NCBI RefSeq assembly: GCF_002806945.1 | Contig: NZ_NIHC01000001.1 | Coordinates: 372,001-436,000 of the forward strand | Source of the DNA: Marinobacter salexigens | Lineage (GTDB): Bacteria > Pseudomonadota > Gammaproteobacteria > Pseudomonadales > Oleiphilaceae | Reading direction: 5' to 3' | DNA length: 64,000 nucleotides | In this document: positions 37,445 through 43,280 of the stretch, piece after piece | How positions within the stretch are numbered: the stretch's first letter is position 1 | Layout of the letters: every line of letters starts with the position of its first letter | Program-made: the position numbers and the translations under genes | Notes under the pieces: generated by a model | What the model was told of the DNA's origin: nothing | Seen by the model: the letters and a program-made list of their open reading frames with translations, nothing else | The model's database searches: none

Positions 37445-37585
37445 GCAAGCCTCTCAATCTGCGGAGATATTTATTAGATTGCAGAGAGCATTGCTAATGG
37501 CCGGATTAGTAGCAAGTGGTGATGTGTCGCTATAGTGTAACGTCATGTAGCGGGGCTGATTACAGCTGTGCTCGGGTTGCAGGCA

Positions 37586-37619
37586 ATAAAAAAGGTGAAC
37601 TGGAAACCAGTTCACCTTT
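37586..37619 (-). terminator. Original ssrA terminator, displaced by the prophage
   Basis: A perfect 13-bp stem (AAAGGTGAACTGG with CCAGTTCACCTTT) and AAA loop, followed on the minus strand by TTTTTT. It lies just past the minus-strand CCA end of the left att copy. That is where the terminator of an uninterrupted ssrA would be; ssrA is now ~9.2 kb away. Confidence 0.8.
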
Positions 37620-37624
37620 AGGAT

Positions 37625-37655
37625 TTGGTGGAGACGGCGGGAATTGAACCCGCGT
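37625..37655. repeat. Left attachment repeat (31 bp, ssrA 3' end copy)
   Basis: 31 bases identical to 46841-46871, beginning TTGGTGGAGACGGCGGG. The sequence is the T-arm and CCA end of tmRNA read on the other strand. Outside these bases the two sites differ at once. This is the duplicated core left by site-specific integration. Confidence 0.93.
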
Positions 37656-37764
37656 TGCCGTTATGTTCTCCGCCACTCAAAGCCACAGTATTAGTGTTTT
37701 CAGTATCTTGCTTTTTCTCTTACCACACATCAACACAATTTTGCGCTACGCGGTGGACACTTTG

Positions 37765-37793
37765 TTGACACCTTGGCTAGTATCCTATCTAAA
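37765..37793 (+). promoter_or_regulatory. Promoter of the left-end prophage gene
   Basis: A perfect -35 TTGACA, 17-bp spacer and TCTAAA (4 of 6 matches to -10). It is followed by GGGAGG and an ATG at 37811. It lies outside the repressor-controlled switch, so the gene is likely expressed in the lysogen. Confidence 0.5.
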
Positions 37794-37810
37794 GCTATAG
37801 GGAGGTAGTC

Positions 37811-38200
37811 ATGTCATTTTGGAAGGTTTTTTGGGCGGTAGTGCTCGGGAACATTGTTTCTTGGTTTGTTGTTTCTATTATCGGTTGGATTGTTTGGGCT
37901 CTGTTTTTAGGTGCTTTGGTTAACGGTTTGAGTGATCGTTTACAGAGTCAGCGTTCTTTGGTTAGTCCACCTTCTCAAGTTGTTCAGTCTCGGTCTTCTC
38001 GTTCCGTTACTCCGGTTCTTCCAGCTCCTCAGCCAGTCCAGAAGCGAGAGCGTGTCTTTTCTGATTCTGCTATTGAGCAGAACAGGCGTATGTGTGACTT
38101 TTGGACTAAGCAGTATCGTAAGGATCATGATCCTGAAAGTTTGGGTTATCGTGATGCTGCCTGTTCTCGTTATAGACATAGTGTTACTGCTTATAAATGA
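37811..38200 (+). CDS. Prophage left-end membrane protein (possible lysogenic cargo)
   Basis: 129 residues: one long N-terminal hydrophobic region (residues ~3-35), then a Ser/Pro-rich linker and a basic, Tyr/Arg-rich C-terminal domain with two cysteines (about C87 and C117). No family is recognised. It has a strong ribosome site (GGGAGG) and its own promoter-like sequence. It lies between the left attachment site and the convergent repressor gene, the place where temperate phages carry superinfection-exclusion or toxin genes. That role is inference. Confidence 0.65.
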   Translation: MSFWKVFWAVVLGNIVSWFVVSIIGWIVWALFLGALVNGLSDRLQSQRSLVSPPSQVVQSRSSRSVTPVLPAPQPVQKRERVFSDSAIEQNRRMCDFWTKQYRKDHDPESLGYRDAACSRYRHSVTAYK

Positions 38201-38205
38201 ACCTG

Positions 38206-38231
38206 AGTCGCCACCACTCAGTTAGGCGACT
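38206..38231. terminator. Hairpin between the left-end gene and the repressor
   Basis: A 7-bp stem (AGTCGCC with GGCGACT) around a 12-nt loop lies between two convergent genes. T-runs are short, so it is a weak bidirectional terminator candidate. Confidence 0.35.
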
Positions 38232-38304
38232 TTCCGACCGTCCTTTATTTTTGTTGTCTAGGTGCTTCCCCATCTGGCGGCTATTCGAGCTGCCAGGGCA
38301 AACC

Positions 38305-38571
38305 CTATCCTATTTTCAGGTTGTGCTCTGATCTTGCCTTTTCCATTTCTGGGCTGATTTGCCCTGCTTCTGGGATTGTCTTCCCTGTCATTATCCAATA
38401 CGCGAACTGAGGGAATACCTCAGCTAGTGCTTCCAGGTAGTCCTCGTTAATTTTCTGTTTTTTGCCCCTGATGTTTCCCCATTTGTATCTGTCTATTCCT
38501 GTTAGGTCTTCCATTCCTTTAGACGTAATTTTCAGGGTGTCAAAAAGCACTATCACTCTATCTATTATCAT
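38305..38571 (-). CDS. Prophage repressor-like helix-turn-helix protein
   Basis: 88 residues. MEDLTGIDRYKWGNIRGKKQ looks like the recognition part of a Cro/CI-type helix-turn-helix, followed by DYLEALAEVFPQFAYWIMTG. It is the only minus-strand gene in the prophage and is divergent from the excisionase-like gene, the usual layout of an inovirus repressor (RstR or PfC position). It probably controls the lytic promoter at 38584-38612. Confidence 0.68.
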   Translation of the reverse strand: MIIDRVIVLFDTLKITSKGMEDLTGIDRYKWGNIRGKKQKINEDYLEALAEVFPQFAYWIMTGKTIPEAGQISPEMEKARSEHNLKIG

Positions 38572-38583
38572 AGGTATTTTAAA

Positions 38584-38632
38584 TTAGTACATTTTACTCA
38601 TTTGGCTATAATAAGTATAAGTTACTCAGTAA
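38584..38632 (+). promoter_or_regulatory. Prophage early promoter with palindromic operator candidate
   Basis: TTAGTA, a 17-bp spacer and a perfect TATAAT (38607-38612) point toward the early genes. Ten bases later lies TTACTCAGTAA (38622-38632), an almost perfect palindrome, and a related half-site TTACTCA is in the spacer (38594-38600). Two similar sites around the -10 suit repression by the divergent helix-turn-helix protein. Confidence 0.5.
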
Positions 38633-38686
38633 GGCAATTTCTCTATCTGAGTGTTCATGTAGAACAGTGTAGCAGAGTGTAGAAAA

Positions 38687-38887
38687 GTGGACGAACAGAA
38701 ACAGGTTTTCATGGCAGGAATTCCGGTAATGACGCAAGAGCGCTTTGCCCAGTTGTCTGGCCTTACTGAGGGTCAGGTACGGGGCATGATCGAAAAAGGC
38801 CACCTTCCGTCAATCAAAATTGGCAAGCCTCGCCTGGTTAATGTTGCTGCTCTTTCTCAGGAAGCTCTGGAAAAGGAGGAGTTCTAA
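38687..38887 (+). CDS. Excisionase/MerR-like small DNA-binding protein
   Basis: 66 residues. ERFAQLSGLTEGQVRGMIEK and GHLPSIKIGKPRLVNV form the winged-helix pattern of excisionase-type helix-turn-helix proteins: helix-turn-helix, then a Lys-Ile-Gly-Lys wing. The start may be GTG 38687 or ATG 38711; ribosome sites are weak for both. It is the first gene rightward of the divergent promoter and probably serves as excisionase or early activator, as XisF does in Pf phages. Confidence 0.65.
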   Translation: MDEQKQVFMAGIPVMTQERFAQLSGLTEGQVRGMIEKGHLPSIKIGKPRLVNVAALSQEALEKEEF

Positions 38888-39480
38888 TGGTCACCGCTGA
38901 CATTCGTGCCGAAAAGAAAGAAGAGATGGATCAGCTTTTTTTGCTTTCTTGCGATTTATGGGACGCTCGTCATTACGAAGAGTCTGCCCGTATTGGTACA
39001 AAGCTTCACGGCTTTAAGGATGCTTTTTTAGGGTTTGATACTGACCTATACAAGTACGGTTGTAAGCTTATTTCCCTTTTTTCTCAGTTTATGGTTTCCG
39101 ATTGCAAGACATTTGAAGCTTTCGCCATGCTCAAAGCTTGCCAGGCATTTAAGGGTTTGAAGCTCGATCCAGTTTTAGATTTTGATCTTCCTTTACCTCA
39201 AGTTGAATACTCTTCTGAGCTTCATAATTCTTCTTACTACTTCCGTCTTTCTTCTGAATTCCGTGAGGATCGCGGCTATTCCGGTGGTTTTGTCATTATT
39301 TTTGATGAAGTGGTGTCGGGCTGGATGGATGAACTTCGCAATCCTGAGCGTTGGGAGCCTGGCTGCATTGCTATTGATCAGTTTGGTAATCAGTGGCAAG
39401 CATACGGTGGTGATTCCTATCATGGTGCAAAACACTGGATTCCGCTTGTTTCGGCTGACCTAGTCCAGGAGGTTTCATAA
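38887..39480 (+). CDS. Prophage early hypothetical protein
   Basis: 197 residues, soluble, with no recognised family. The AGGAGTTCTA in front overlaps the stop of the preceding gene; the two share a base (TAATG). The C-terminal part has repeated aromatic-Gly motifs (ERWEPGCIAIDQFGNQWQAY, GDSYHGAKHWIP) that look like a small beta domain. Expected to be an early or host-takeover gene from position. Confidence 0.6.
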   Translation: MVTADIRAEKKEEMDQLFLLSCDLWDARHYEESARIGTKLHGFKDAFLGFDTDLYKYGCKLISLFSQFMVSDCKTFEAFAMLKACQAFKGLKLDPVLDFDLPLPQVEYSSELHNSSYYFRLSSEFREDRGYSGGFVIIFDEVVSGWMDELRNPERWEPGCIAIDQFGNQWQAYGGDSYHGAKHWIPLVSADLVQEVS

Positions 39481-39752
39481 TGCCTCGCATCCCTCCTAGG
39501 CAAACCAATATTGAAGACAAGGACAAGCGTTTCTACGTCCAGTCCACCACATCCGTAAAGCTCGCCCTTGAAAAGGAGGCTTTCTCTAGAGGTACTGATC
39601 TTTGGACACTTTCCGGTTCCGTACTCGCGGCCTGGCTCCATGCTGGCTGTCCTGATTTCGGTTTTTCGGGTGATCAAGTTCCTGACCAAAGTATTGAAGC
39701 CCCCCCCTCGTCATCGTCGCCGCTCACGGGCCCCAAGGGAGGTTCGGCATGA
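39480..39752 (+). CDS. Prophage early hypothetical protein, ribbon-helix-helix-like
   Basis: 90 residues, one-base stop/start overlap with the gene before. KRFYVQSTTSVKLALEKEAF and RGTDLWTLSGSVLAAWL resemble a ribbon-helix-helix DNA-binding unit. The last 20 residues are Ser/Pro-rich and are encoded within the left arm of the palindrome at 39702-39851, so they may be dictated by DNA structure. Stop and next ATG overlap (ATGA). Confidence 0.55.
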   Translation: MPRIPPRQTNIEDKDKRFYVQSTTSVKLALEKEAFSRGTDLWTLSGSVLAAWLHAGCPDFGFSGDQVPDQSIEAPPSSSSPLTGPKGGSA

Positions 39753-39851
39753 CCGGCGCAAGGCTGCGCAGCACGCGTAGCGCTTGGCCTTGCGCTGGGC
39801 ATGACGTGCCTCACGTTGCCCGTAATAGAGCGGAGACGTTGACGAGGGGGG
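39702..39851. repeat. ~150-bp imperfect palindrome, candidate viral origin or packaging hairpin
   Basis: The outer arms (39702-39713 and 39840-39851) pair perfectly over 12 bp. The next ~11 bp pair at 9 positions. An inner stem (GCGCAAGGC with GCCTTGCGC, near 39757-39765 and 39787-39795) surrounds the centre ACGCGT at 39773-39778. All are concentric around ~39776. A further GGGGGG-AGG-CCCCCC hairpin follows at 39846-39860. Filamentous phages use such hairpins as replication origins and packaging signals; which one applies here is unknown. Confidence 0.7.
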
Positions 39852-40240
39852 AGGCCCCCCCTTTGATTCCGAGCTGTGAGCAATCGAGGCAAGCGGAGCG
39901 CGGCAGGCAACCGGGATCGTCACCCGTAAGGGCCGCGACCTTAGGCGCGGGGAGCAAAGCGACTAGAGCCCACCCCGGAGGGGTTGCGCTAACGGTTACG
40001 GATTCTGAAGCCTTGATTCTTCAGCGTCTTTTTGAACGCCACATGATTGCCCTTAACCAGAGCGTTACCTTCTGGCGAAAAGAATTGGCCTTTGGCCATA
40101 GCCCCACGTTTGAACTGTCATATCGAGAACGTGAGGCTGAACTGATGCAGCGCCTTTACCTGGCCCTGTTTGATGTCAACAAGCAAAACCCAAAACTCAA
40201 TAAAGCAAATGCCTATAAATCGGCCAAAAACGCGGAGTAA
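39749..40240 (+). CDS. Prophage hypothetical protein; N-terminal half overlaps a structured DNA region
   Basis: 163 residues from ATG 39749, which has GGGAGG in front and an ATGA overlap with the gene before, so coupling is plausible. However, residues 1-~85 are Arg/Pro/Ser-rich, encoded by the palindrome and the GC-rich tract after it, and do not look like a folded protein. The C-terminal ~75 residues (LILQRLFERHMIALNQSVTF, YREREAELMQRLYLALFDV) are a normal helical domain. Internal starts are TTG 40013 or ATG 40043. Function unknown. Confidence 0.5.
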   Translation: MTGARLRSTRSAWPCAGHDVPHVARNRAETLTRGEAPPLIPSCEQSRQAERGRQPGSSPVRAATLGAGSKATRAHPGGVALTVTDSEALILQRLFERHMIALNQSVTFWRKELAFGHSPTFELSYREREAELMQRLYLALFDVNKQNPKLNKANAYKSAKNAE

Positions 40241-40245
40241 TAACC

Positions 40246-40560
40246 ATGCAATTTGAAATGACATCCACAGTATTTTCTTGCAACAAGGTCACCGTAGAAG
40301 GTCGCACCTTTTGCAGTATTTTCACCGGTCAGCATCCAATGGGTGATAACGCAGAAAATACCCTGGGCCTGGAAGTAACCAAGATTTCGGCAGAGCCTCA
40401 GGTTTTTGAACAGCTCAAGGCCGAAAACTTTAAGCCTGGCGATAACGTGAAACTGGTAGCCATGATCAAAAAGGCCGCTAACGGCAAAAGTCAGCCCTAC
40501 ATCGTTGGTGTGGTTCCTGGTCAAAAACTGGCTTCTGAACCACAGAAGAAAGTTAGTTAA
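40246..40560 (+). CDS. Single-stranded-DNA-binding-like protein (gpV position)
   Basis: 104 residues, mostly beta in appearance: MQFEMTSTVFSCNKVTVEGR, then FKPGDNVKLVAMIKKAANG, and a basic end. Position and size fit the helix-destabilising protein that coats phage ssDNA (Pf1 gene V-like; Pf4 has it just before the small structural genes). Similarity is not strong enough by eye to be sure. It follows the previous gene by 5 bp and has a weak TAATAACC leader. Confidence 0.5.
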   Translation: MQFEMTSTVFSCNKVTVEGRTFCSIFTGQHPMGDNAENTLGLEVTKISAEPQVFEQLKAENFKPGDNVKLVAMIKKAANGKSQPYIVGVVPGQKLASEPQKKVS

Positions 40561-40573
40561 GGGGTAATGACTC

Positions 40574-40768
40574 ATGTCCTGGATATGGTTGCTGAATACG
40601 TTGGGCGCTTACCTTGCCGTTCTCTTTTCGGGCTTATTGGGTGGGTTTACCGTCTTCGCATATATCGCTGAAGAGTCTGTTTCTGACTACTTCCAGGAAT
40701 ATGGTTGTCCTGTTGTGGAGGCTAATAATGAGATTGCCCAAAACCCTACTAACAGAATTAGGTACTGA
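40574..40768 (+). CDS. Small prophage membrane protein
   Basis: 64 residues with one hydrophobic segment (residues ~3-30, WIWLLNTLGAYLAVLFSGLL) and a polar acidic C-terminus. Preceded by AAGGGG. It may be a minor virion or assembly protein. Its end overlaps the next gene by 41 bp in another frame. Confidence 0.6.
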   Translation: MSWIWLLNTLGAYLAVLFSGLLGGFTVFAYIAEESVSDYFQEYGCPVVEANNEIAQNPTNRIRY

Positions 40769-40979
40769 GCGCCGCTGCACCAGGTGTAAAGAATACTGGC
40801 CTCAAGATCCTGAGTTCTTTTACACCAGCAAGCGCAAAGATCGGAAAACAGTTGATATTCAGCAACCCTGCAAAGCCTGTTTTTCAGAGCTTAAACGGAA
40901 TCAAAGGAGAGCAAAACATAATGAAAACCTTCCTCTTTGTGACCTTAGCAGCCTTTACGGTAGGTTTCTTGCTCGGTGA
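40728..40979 (+). CDS. Small zinc-ribbon-like protein with two CxxC pairs
   Basis: 83 residues from ATG 40728, which has GGAGG eight bases upstream. Core: RRCTRCKEYWPQDPEFFYTS and QQPCKACFSELKRNQRR, giving CxxC-x(~28)-CxxC in a basic context, a likely treble-clef or ribbon DNA-binding fold. The frame extends upstream only as overlap with the preceding gene. Its 3' end overlaps the next small gene. No exact family is recognised. Confidence 0.6.
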   Translation: MRLPKTLLTELGTERRCTRCKEYWPQDPEFFYTSKRKDRKTVDIQQPCKACFSELKRNQRRAKHNENLPLCDLSSLYGRFLAR

Positions 40980-41037
40980 TGCTCACGGTTTCATCAATGC
41001 CCTGGAAGTGTTTGAGGCTGCTCAATGGGCAAACTGA
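40921..41037 (+). CDS. 38-residue prophage membrane protein
   Basis: ATG 40921 is preceded by AAAGGAGAG at good spacing. The product (MKTFLFVTLAAFTVGFLLG start) is one hydrophobic helix with an acidic tail ending AQWAN. Size and position suggest a minor coat protein like gpVII or gpIX of filamentous phages. It overlaps both neighbours by short stretches. Confidence 0.6.
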   Translation: MKTFLFVTLAAFTVGFLLGDAHGFINALEVFEAAQWAN

Positions 41038-41234
41038 TCGCGTGTGACGGTGACTGGACGGTAGCAGCCACCGGCTGGGACTGCTTAGGCACCGTCACGC
41101 AGATCGTGTACACGGCACCTGTCGAGTACACGGGGCTAATGGCAACTGAAGCCATATTTCATGGCTTCAGCATGACATTGCCACTTATGGCGCTCGCATG
41201 GGGCGGTCGTCATGTTCTTAAAATGGTGAGGTAA
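41025..41234 (+). CDS. Small prophage protein upstream of major coat gene
   Basis: 69 residues. The start overlaps the previous gene by 13 bp. The N-terminal half is polar with two cysteines (C8, C20). The C-terminal half is hydrophobic (FHGFSMTLPLMALAWGG) and ends with basic residues. No family recognised. It lies 5 bp before the major coat gene, matching the position of small structural genes in Pf phages. Confidence 0.62.
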   Translation: MGKLIACDGDWTVAATGWDCLGTVTQIVYTAPVEYTGLMATEAIFHGFSMTLPLMALAWGGRHVLKMVR

Positions 41235-41239
41235 CAAAA

Positions 41240-41482
41240 ATGAACGCAAAAAAAATGCAAGCGGCTAAGGCGCGTAAGTACGCTGGAAAAGTTGCTATCT
41301 GGTCAGCCGTTCCGGCTACCTTCCTTGCAGCTGGCTCCGCCAATGCTGCTGATTGGGCTGCTATGACAGCGGGCCTGGACTTCTCCGGCGAAGAAACTGC
41401 AATCATCGCGATTGTGGGCGTTCTCTTCGGGTTCTATGTAGTCCGGCGTGGTGCAAATCTCCTGTTGAGCATGATTCGCTAA
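41240..41482 (+). CDS. Major coat protein (pVIII/CoaB-like) precursor
   Basis: 80 residues. A 36-residue leader with basic start (MNAKKMQAAKARKYAGKV) and hydrophobic core ends in the cleavage motif GSANA. The mature part is 44 residues: an acidic N-terminus (ADWAAMTAGLDFSGEET), one membrane helix (AIIAIVGVLFGFYVV) and a basic end (RRGANLLLSMIR). That is the standard layout and near the 46-residue length of Pf1 coat protein. Several thousand copies would form the virion filament. A strong terminator follows, allowing high expression. Confidence 0.88.
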   Translation: MNAKKMQAAKARKYAGKVAIWSAVPATFLAAGSANAADWAAMTAGLDFSGEETAIIAIVGVLFGFYVVRRGANLLLSMIR

Positions 41483-41492
41483 TCAAATCCCC

Positions 41493-41519
41493 GCCACGGT
41501 TAGTAGCCGTGGCTTTTTT
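41493..41519 (+). terminator. Rho-independent terminator after major coat gene
   Basis: A 7-bp GC-rich stem (GCCACGG with CCGTGGC), 7-nt loop and TTTTTT. A terminator directly after the coat gene is a regular feature of filamentous phages and sets high coat versus low minor-protein transcription. Confidence 0.9.
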
Positions 41520-41534
41520 CTTACTAGGTGAAAC

Positions 41535-41609
41535 ATGGCAGAACTTTGGGATTGGACATTCTTCTTAATGGGGGCGTCATTGTGCGTTTATCTTTTCAAG
41601 GATGTTTGA
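41535..41609 (+). CDS. 24-residue hydrophobic peptide (possible minor coat protein)
   Basis: ATG 41535 has AGGTG six bases upstream. The product (MAELWDWTFFLMGASLCVYL, then FKDV) is a single hydrophobic helix with acidic and aromatic N-terminus and a Lys near the end, like pVII/pIX tip proteins. It overlaps the first 28 bp of the adsorption-protein gene in another frame. Too short for usual gene finding; supported by ribosome site, composition and position. Confidence 0.5.
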   Translation: MAELWDWTFFLMGASLCVYLFKDV

Positions 41610-43009
41610 TTCTTTTTCTCCTTTTTTTATCGAGTTTATCATTTGCTGAAAATGCAAAAGTAACACGTTTTAAACCAAGTGATACCAACATTAAAGACTG
41701 TAATTACCATCGTGGCATTGGTAAAGAGGATCACCAATGCATGGAAGTTGAACACAGTTACTATACTGACGGCAGTTCACCAGGCTATCTTGTTGTTGCA
41801 TTCTGTTCTGATCCTGAATATAGCATTCAATGGGACAATCATTATAATACGTGGCCTTTGAACGGTAAAACTGCACAGAGCCCAAATTCTTTTTATTGTC
41901 AAAAAGTCCCTTACTGTGATGATTTCCCAACACATGAGGGGGCAATTTTACCTAATACTTCGTGTGGTATGTGTAGCTCAGATCACGTCCGCTCGCCCGG
42001 TATTTACTCTCCTGATTCTGGTTCATCTATAGCGGCTCCTTACGAGTGCATGTTGATTGCAGAGCCTGCTGAGTGTTTAGAGGTTGGGAAGTTGTCTGTG
42101 CCTGTTGGTGGTCAGTATTTTTGCAATAACGAATGTTCATTAGGATCAATTAACGGTGTTTGTGTTGGTGAACCTGAGCCTGATAACGAGTGTTCGAAAG
42201 ATAGCCCTGATTATCGTGGTCAGGTGGTTCTTGGTTACGGAAAGCCGCCAATAAATGCGTGTGGCGATTTTGATCAGTGTTCTGGTGATAAGCCTGGTCA
42301 AGTTGGATTTGTGAATGGTGAATTGCGTTGCATCCCTGAGGATTATGGCGTTCCTCAGTGTCAGCAAGGCTCATCCAATTATATTGCGTCCATGGATGAG
42401 TACGGTTTTGCCTGTCTGCCATTAACTGATGTACCTGAGGATCCTGAGGTACCGGAAGAGCCTAACGAGGATACTACGGGCGACGGTGAGCCTGATACAT
42501 ATAACCCTGATAGTGATCCAAATATTAACCGTAAGCAGCTTGATAAGCTTAATAAGGGTCAGTCTGAAGGTAATCAAAGTTTAAAGAATCTTGAGGGCGC
42601 TGCTAATAAACTTAATGAATTGACCGGCAAGGGTAATCGTTCCCTTCGTGATATTGAAAAAAACACCGGCAGTTCCGCTAATTCGTTGAAAGAAATTAAC
42701 GATTCGTTGAGCGCTCCTGAAGGCGGTTTTTCTCTGGAGGGCCTTGGTTCGGCTCCAGAATTTACGGAAACTATTGATCGCCTTTCTTTAGCGTTTTTTG
42801 AACATCCAACTATCCAATCCGTGTCATCAGTGCCGACACTGGCTAGTAGTTCCAGTTGTCCCGTCTATACGTTTCCGGCCAATGAGTTTTGGTCTGCTCA
42901 TACAATGGATATACATTGTTCCATTTTCGAGAATTATAGGGCGCAACTTTCAGGCTTGTTTATGTTTTTCTGGACAGTTGTGGCAGTGTTTATTTTTCTG
43001 AGGGCTTGA
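41582..43009 (+). CDS. Adsorption/minor coat protein (pIII, TspB-like)
   Basis: 475 residues from GTG 41582, which has GGGGG upstream and gives a clean signal peptide (RLSFQGCLILFLLFLSSLSF, cleaved after FA). The N-terminal 250 residues are Cys-rich (about 18 cysteines) and probably disulfide-bonded receptor-binding domains. A Pro/Glu/Asp-rich linker follows at ~280-310, then repeated Leu/Asn helices. A C-terminal membrane anchor (LFMFFWTVVAVFIFLRA) holds it in the envelope until release. The plan fits pIII/CoaA or TspB-like proteins. The open frame extends 54 bp upstream to another GTG but loses the signal peptide. Confidence 0.83.
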   Translation: MRLSFQGCLILFLLFLSSLSFAENAKVTRFKPSDTNIKDCNYHRGIGKEDHQCMEVEHSYYTDGSSPGYLVVAFCSDPEYSIQWDNHYNTWPLNGKTAQSPNSFYCQKVPYCDDFPTHEGAILPNTSCGMCSSDHVRSPGIYSPDSGSSIAAPYECMLIAEPAECLEVGKLSVPVGGQYFCNNECSLGSINGVCVGEPEPDNECSKDSPDYRGQVVLGYGKPPINACGDFDQCSGDKPGQVGFVNGELRCIPEDYGVPQCQQGSSNYIASMDEYGFACLPLTDVPEDPEVPEEPNEDTTGDGEPDTYNPDSDPNINRKQLDKLNKGQSEGNQSLKNLEGAANKLNELTGKGNRSLRDIEKNTGSSANSLKEINDSLSAPEGGFSLEGLGSAPEFTETIDRLSLAFFEHPTIQSVSSVPTLASSSSCPVYTFPANEFWSAHTMDIHCSIFENYRAQLSGLFMFFWTVVAVFIFLRA

Positions 43010-43011
43010 TT

Positions 43012-43278
43012 ATGTTTCAGTCTTTTTTAGATGCTCTTATTGGTATCGTTTTATTTATTCCGCGCTGGTTGTTTTCTGTTGTCGTGGATATTTTGGAGCT
43101 GTTTCTTAGTTGGATACCTGTAATTGATATGGTTGATCCTGTATCCGCGTCTTCTGGTTTAGGTTCTGATGTTCTTTATTTCACTACTGTAATGGAAGTT
43201 CCTTATGGCCTTGCCGCTGCGTTATCGGCCTTAACTGCTCGCTTTGTTCTTCGTCGTATTCCGTTTATAGGTGGCTGA
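43012..43278 (+). CDS. Minor coat protein pVI-like (DUF2523-type)
   Basis: 88 residues from ATG 43012 (a TTG two codons earlier is in frame). Two to three hydrophobic segments (LDALIGIVLFIPRWLFSVVV; YGLAAALSALTARFVL) and a basic end (RRIPFIGG). Position directly between the adsorption protein and Zot is that of pVI in filamentous phages. It caps the virion with pIII. Confidence 0.75.
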   Translation: MFQSFLDALIGIVLFIPRWLFSVVVDILELFLSWIPVIDMVDPVSASSGLGSDVLYFTTVMEVPYGLAAALSALTARFVLRRIPFIGG

Positions 43279-43280
43279 TT

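Noticed and set aside
37625..37700. A second tmRNA or tRNA gene at the left prophage end
   Set aside because: Only 31 bases match the tmRNA 3' end and the rest does not fold as a tRNA; it is an attachment-site copy.
38606..38803. A 65-residue minus-strand frame across the prophage switch
   Set aside because: It overlaps the early promoter and the excisionase-like gene in antisense, with no ribosome site.
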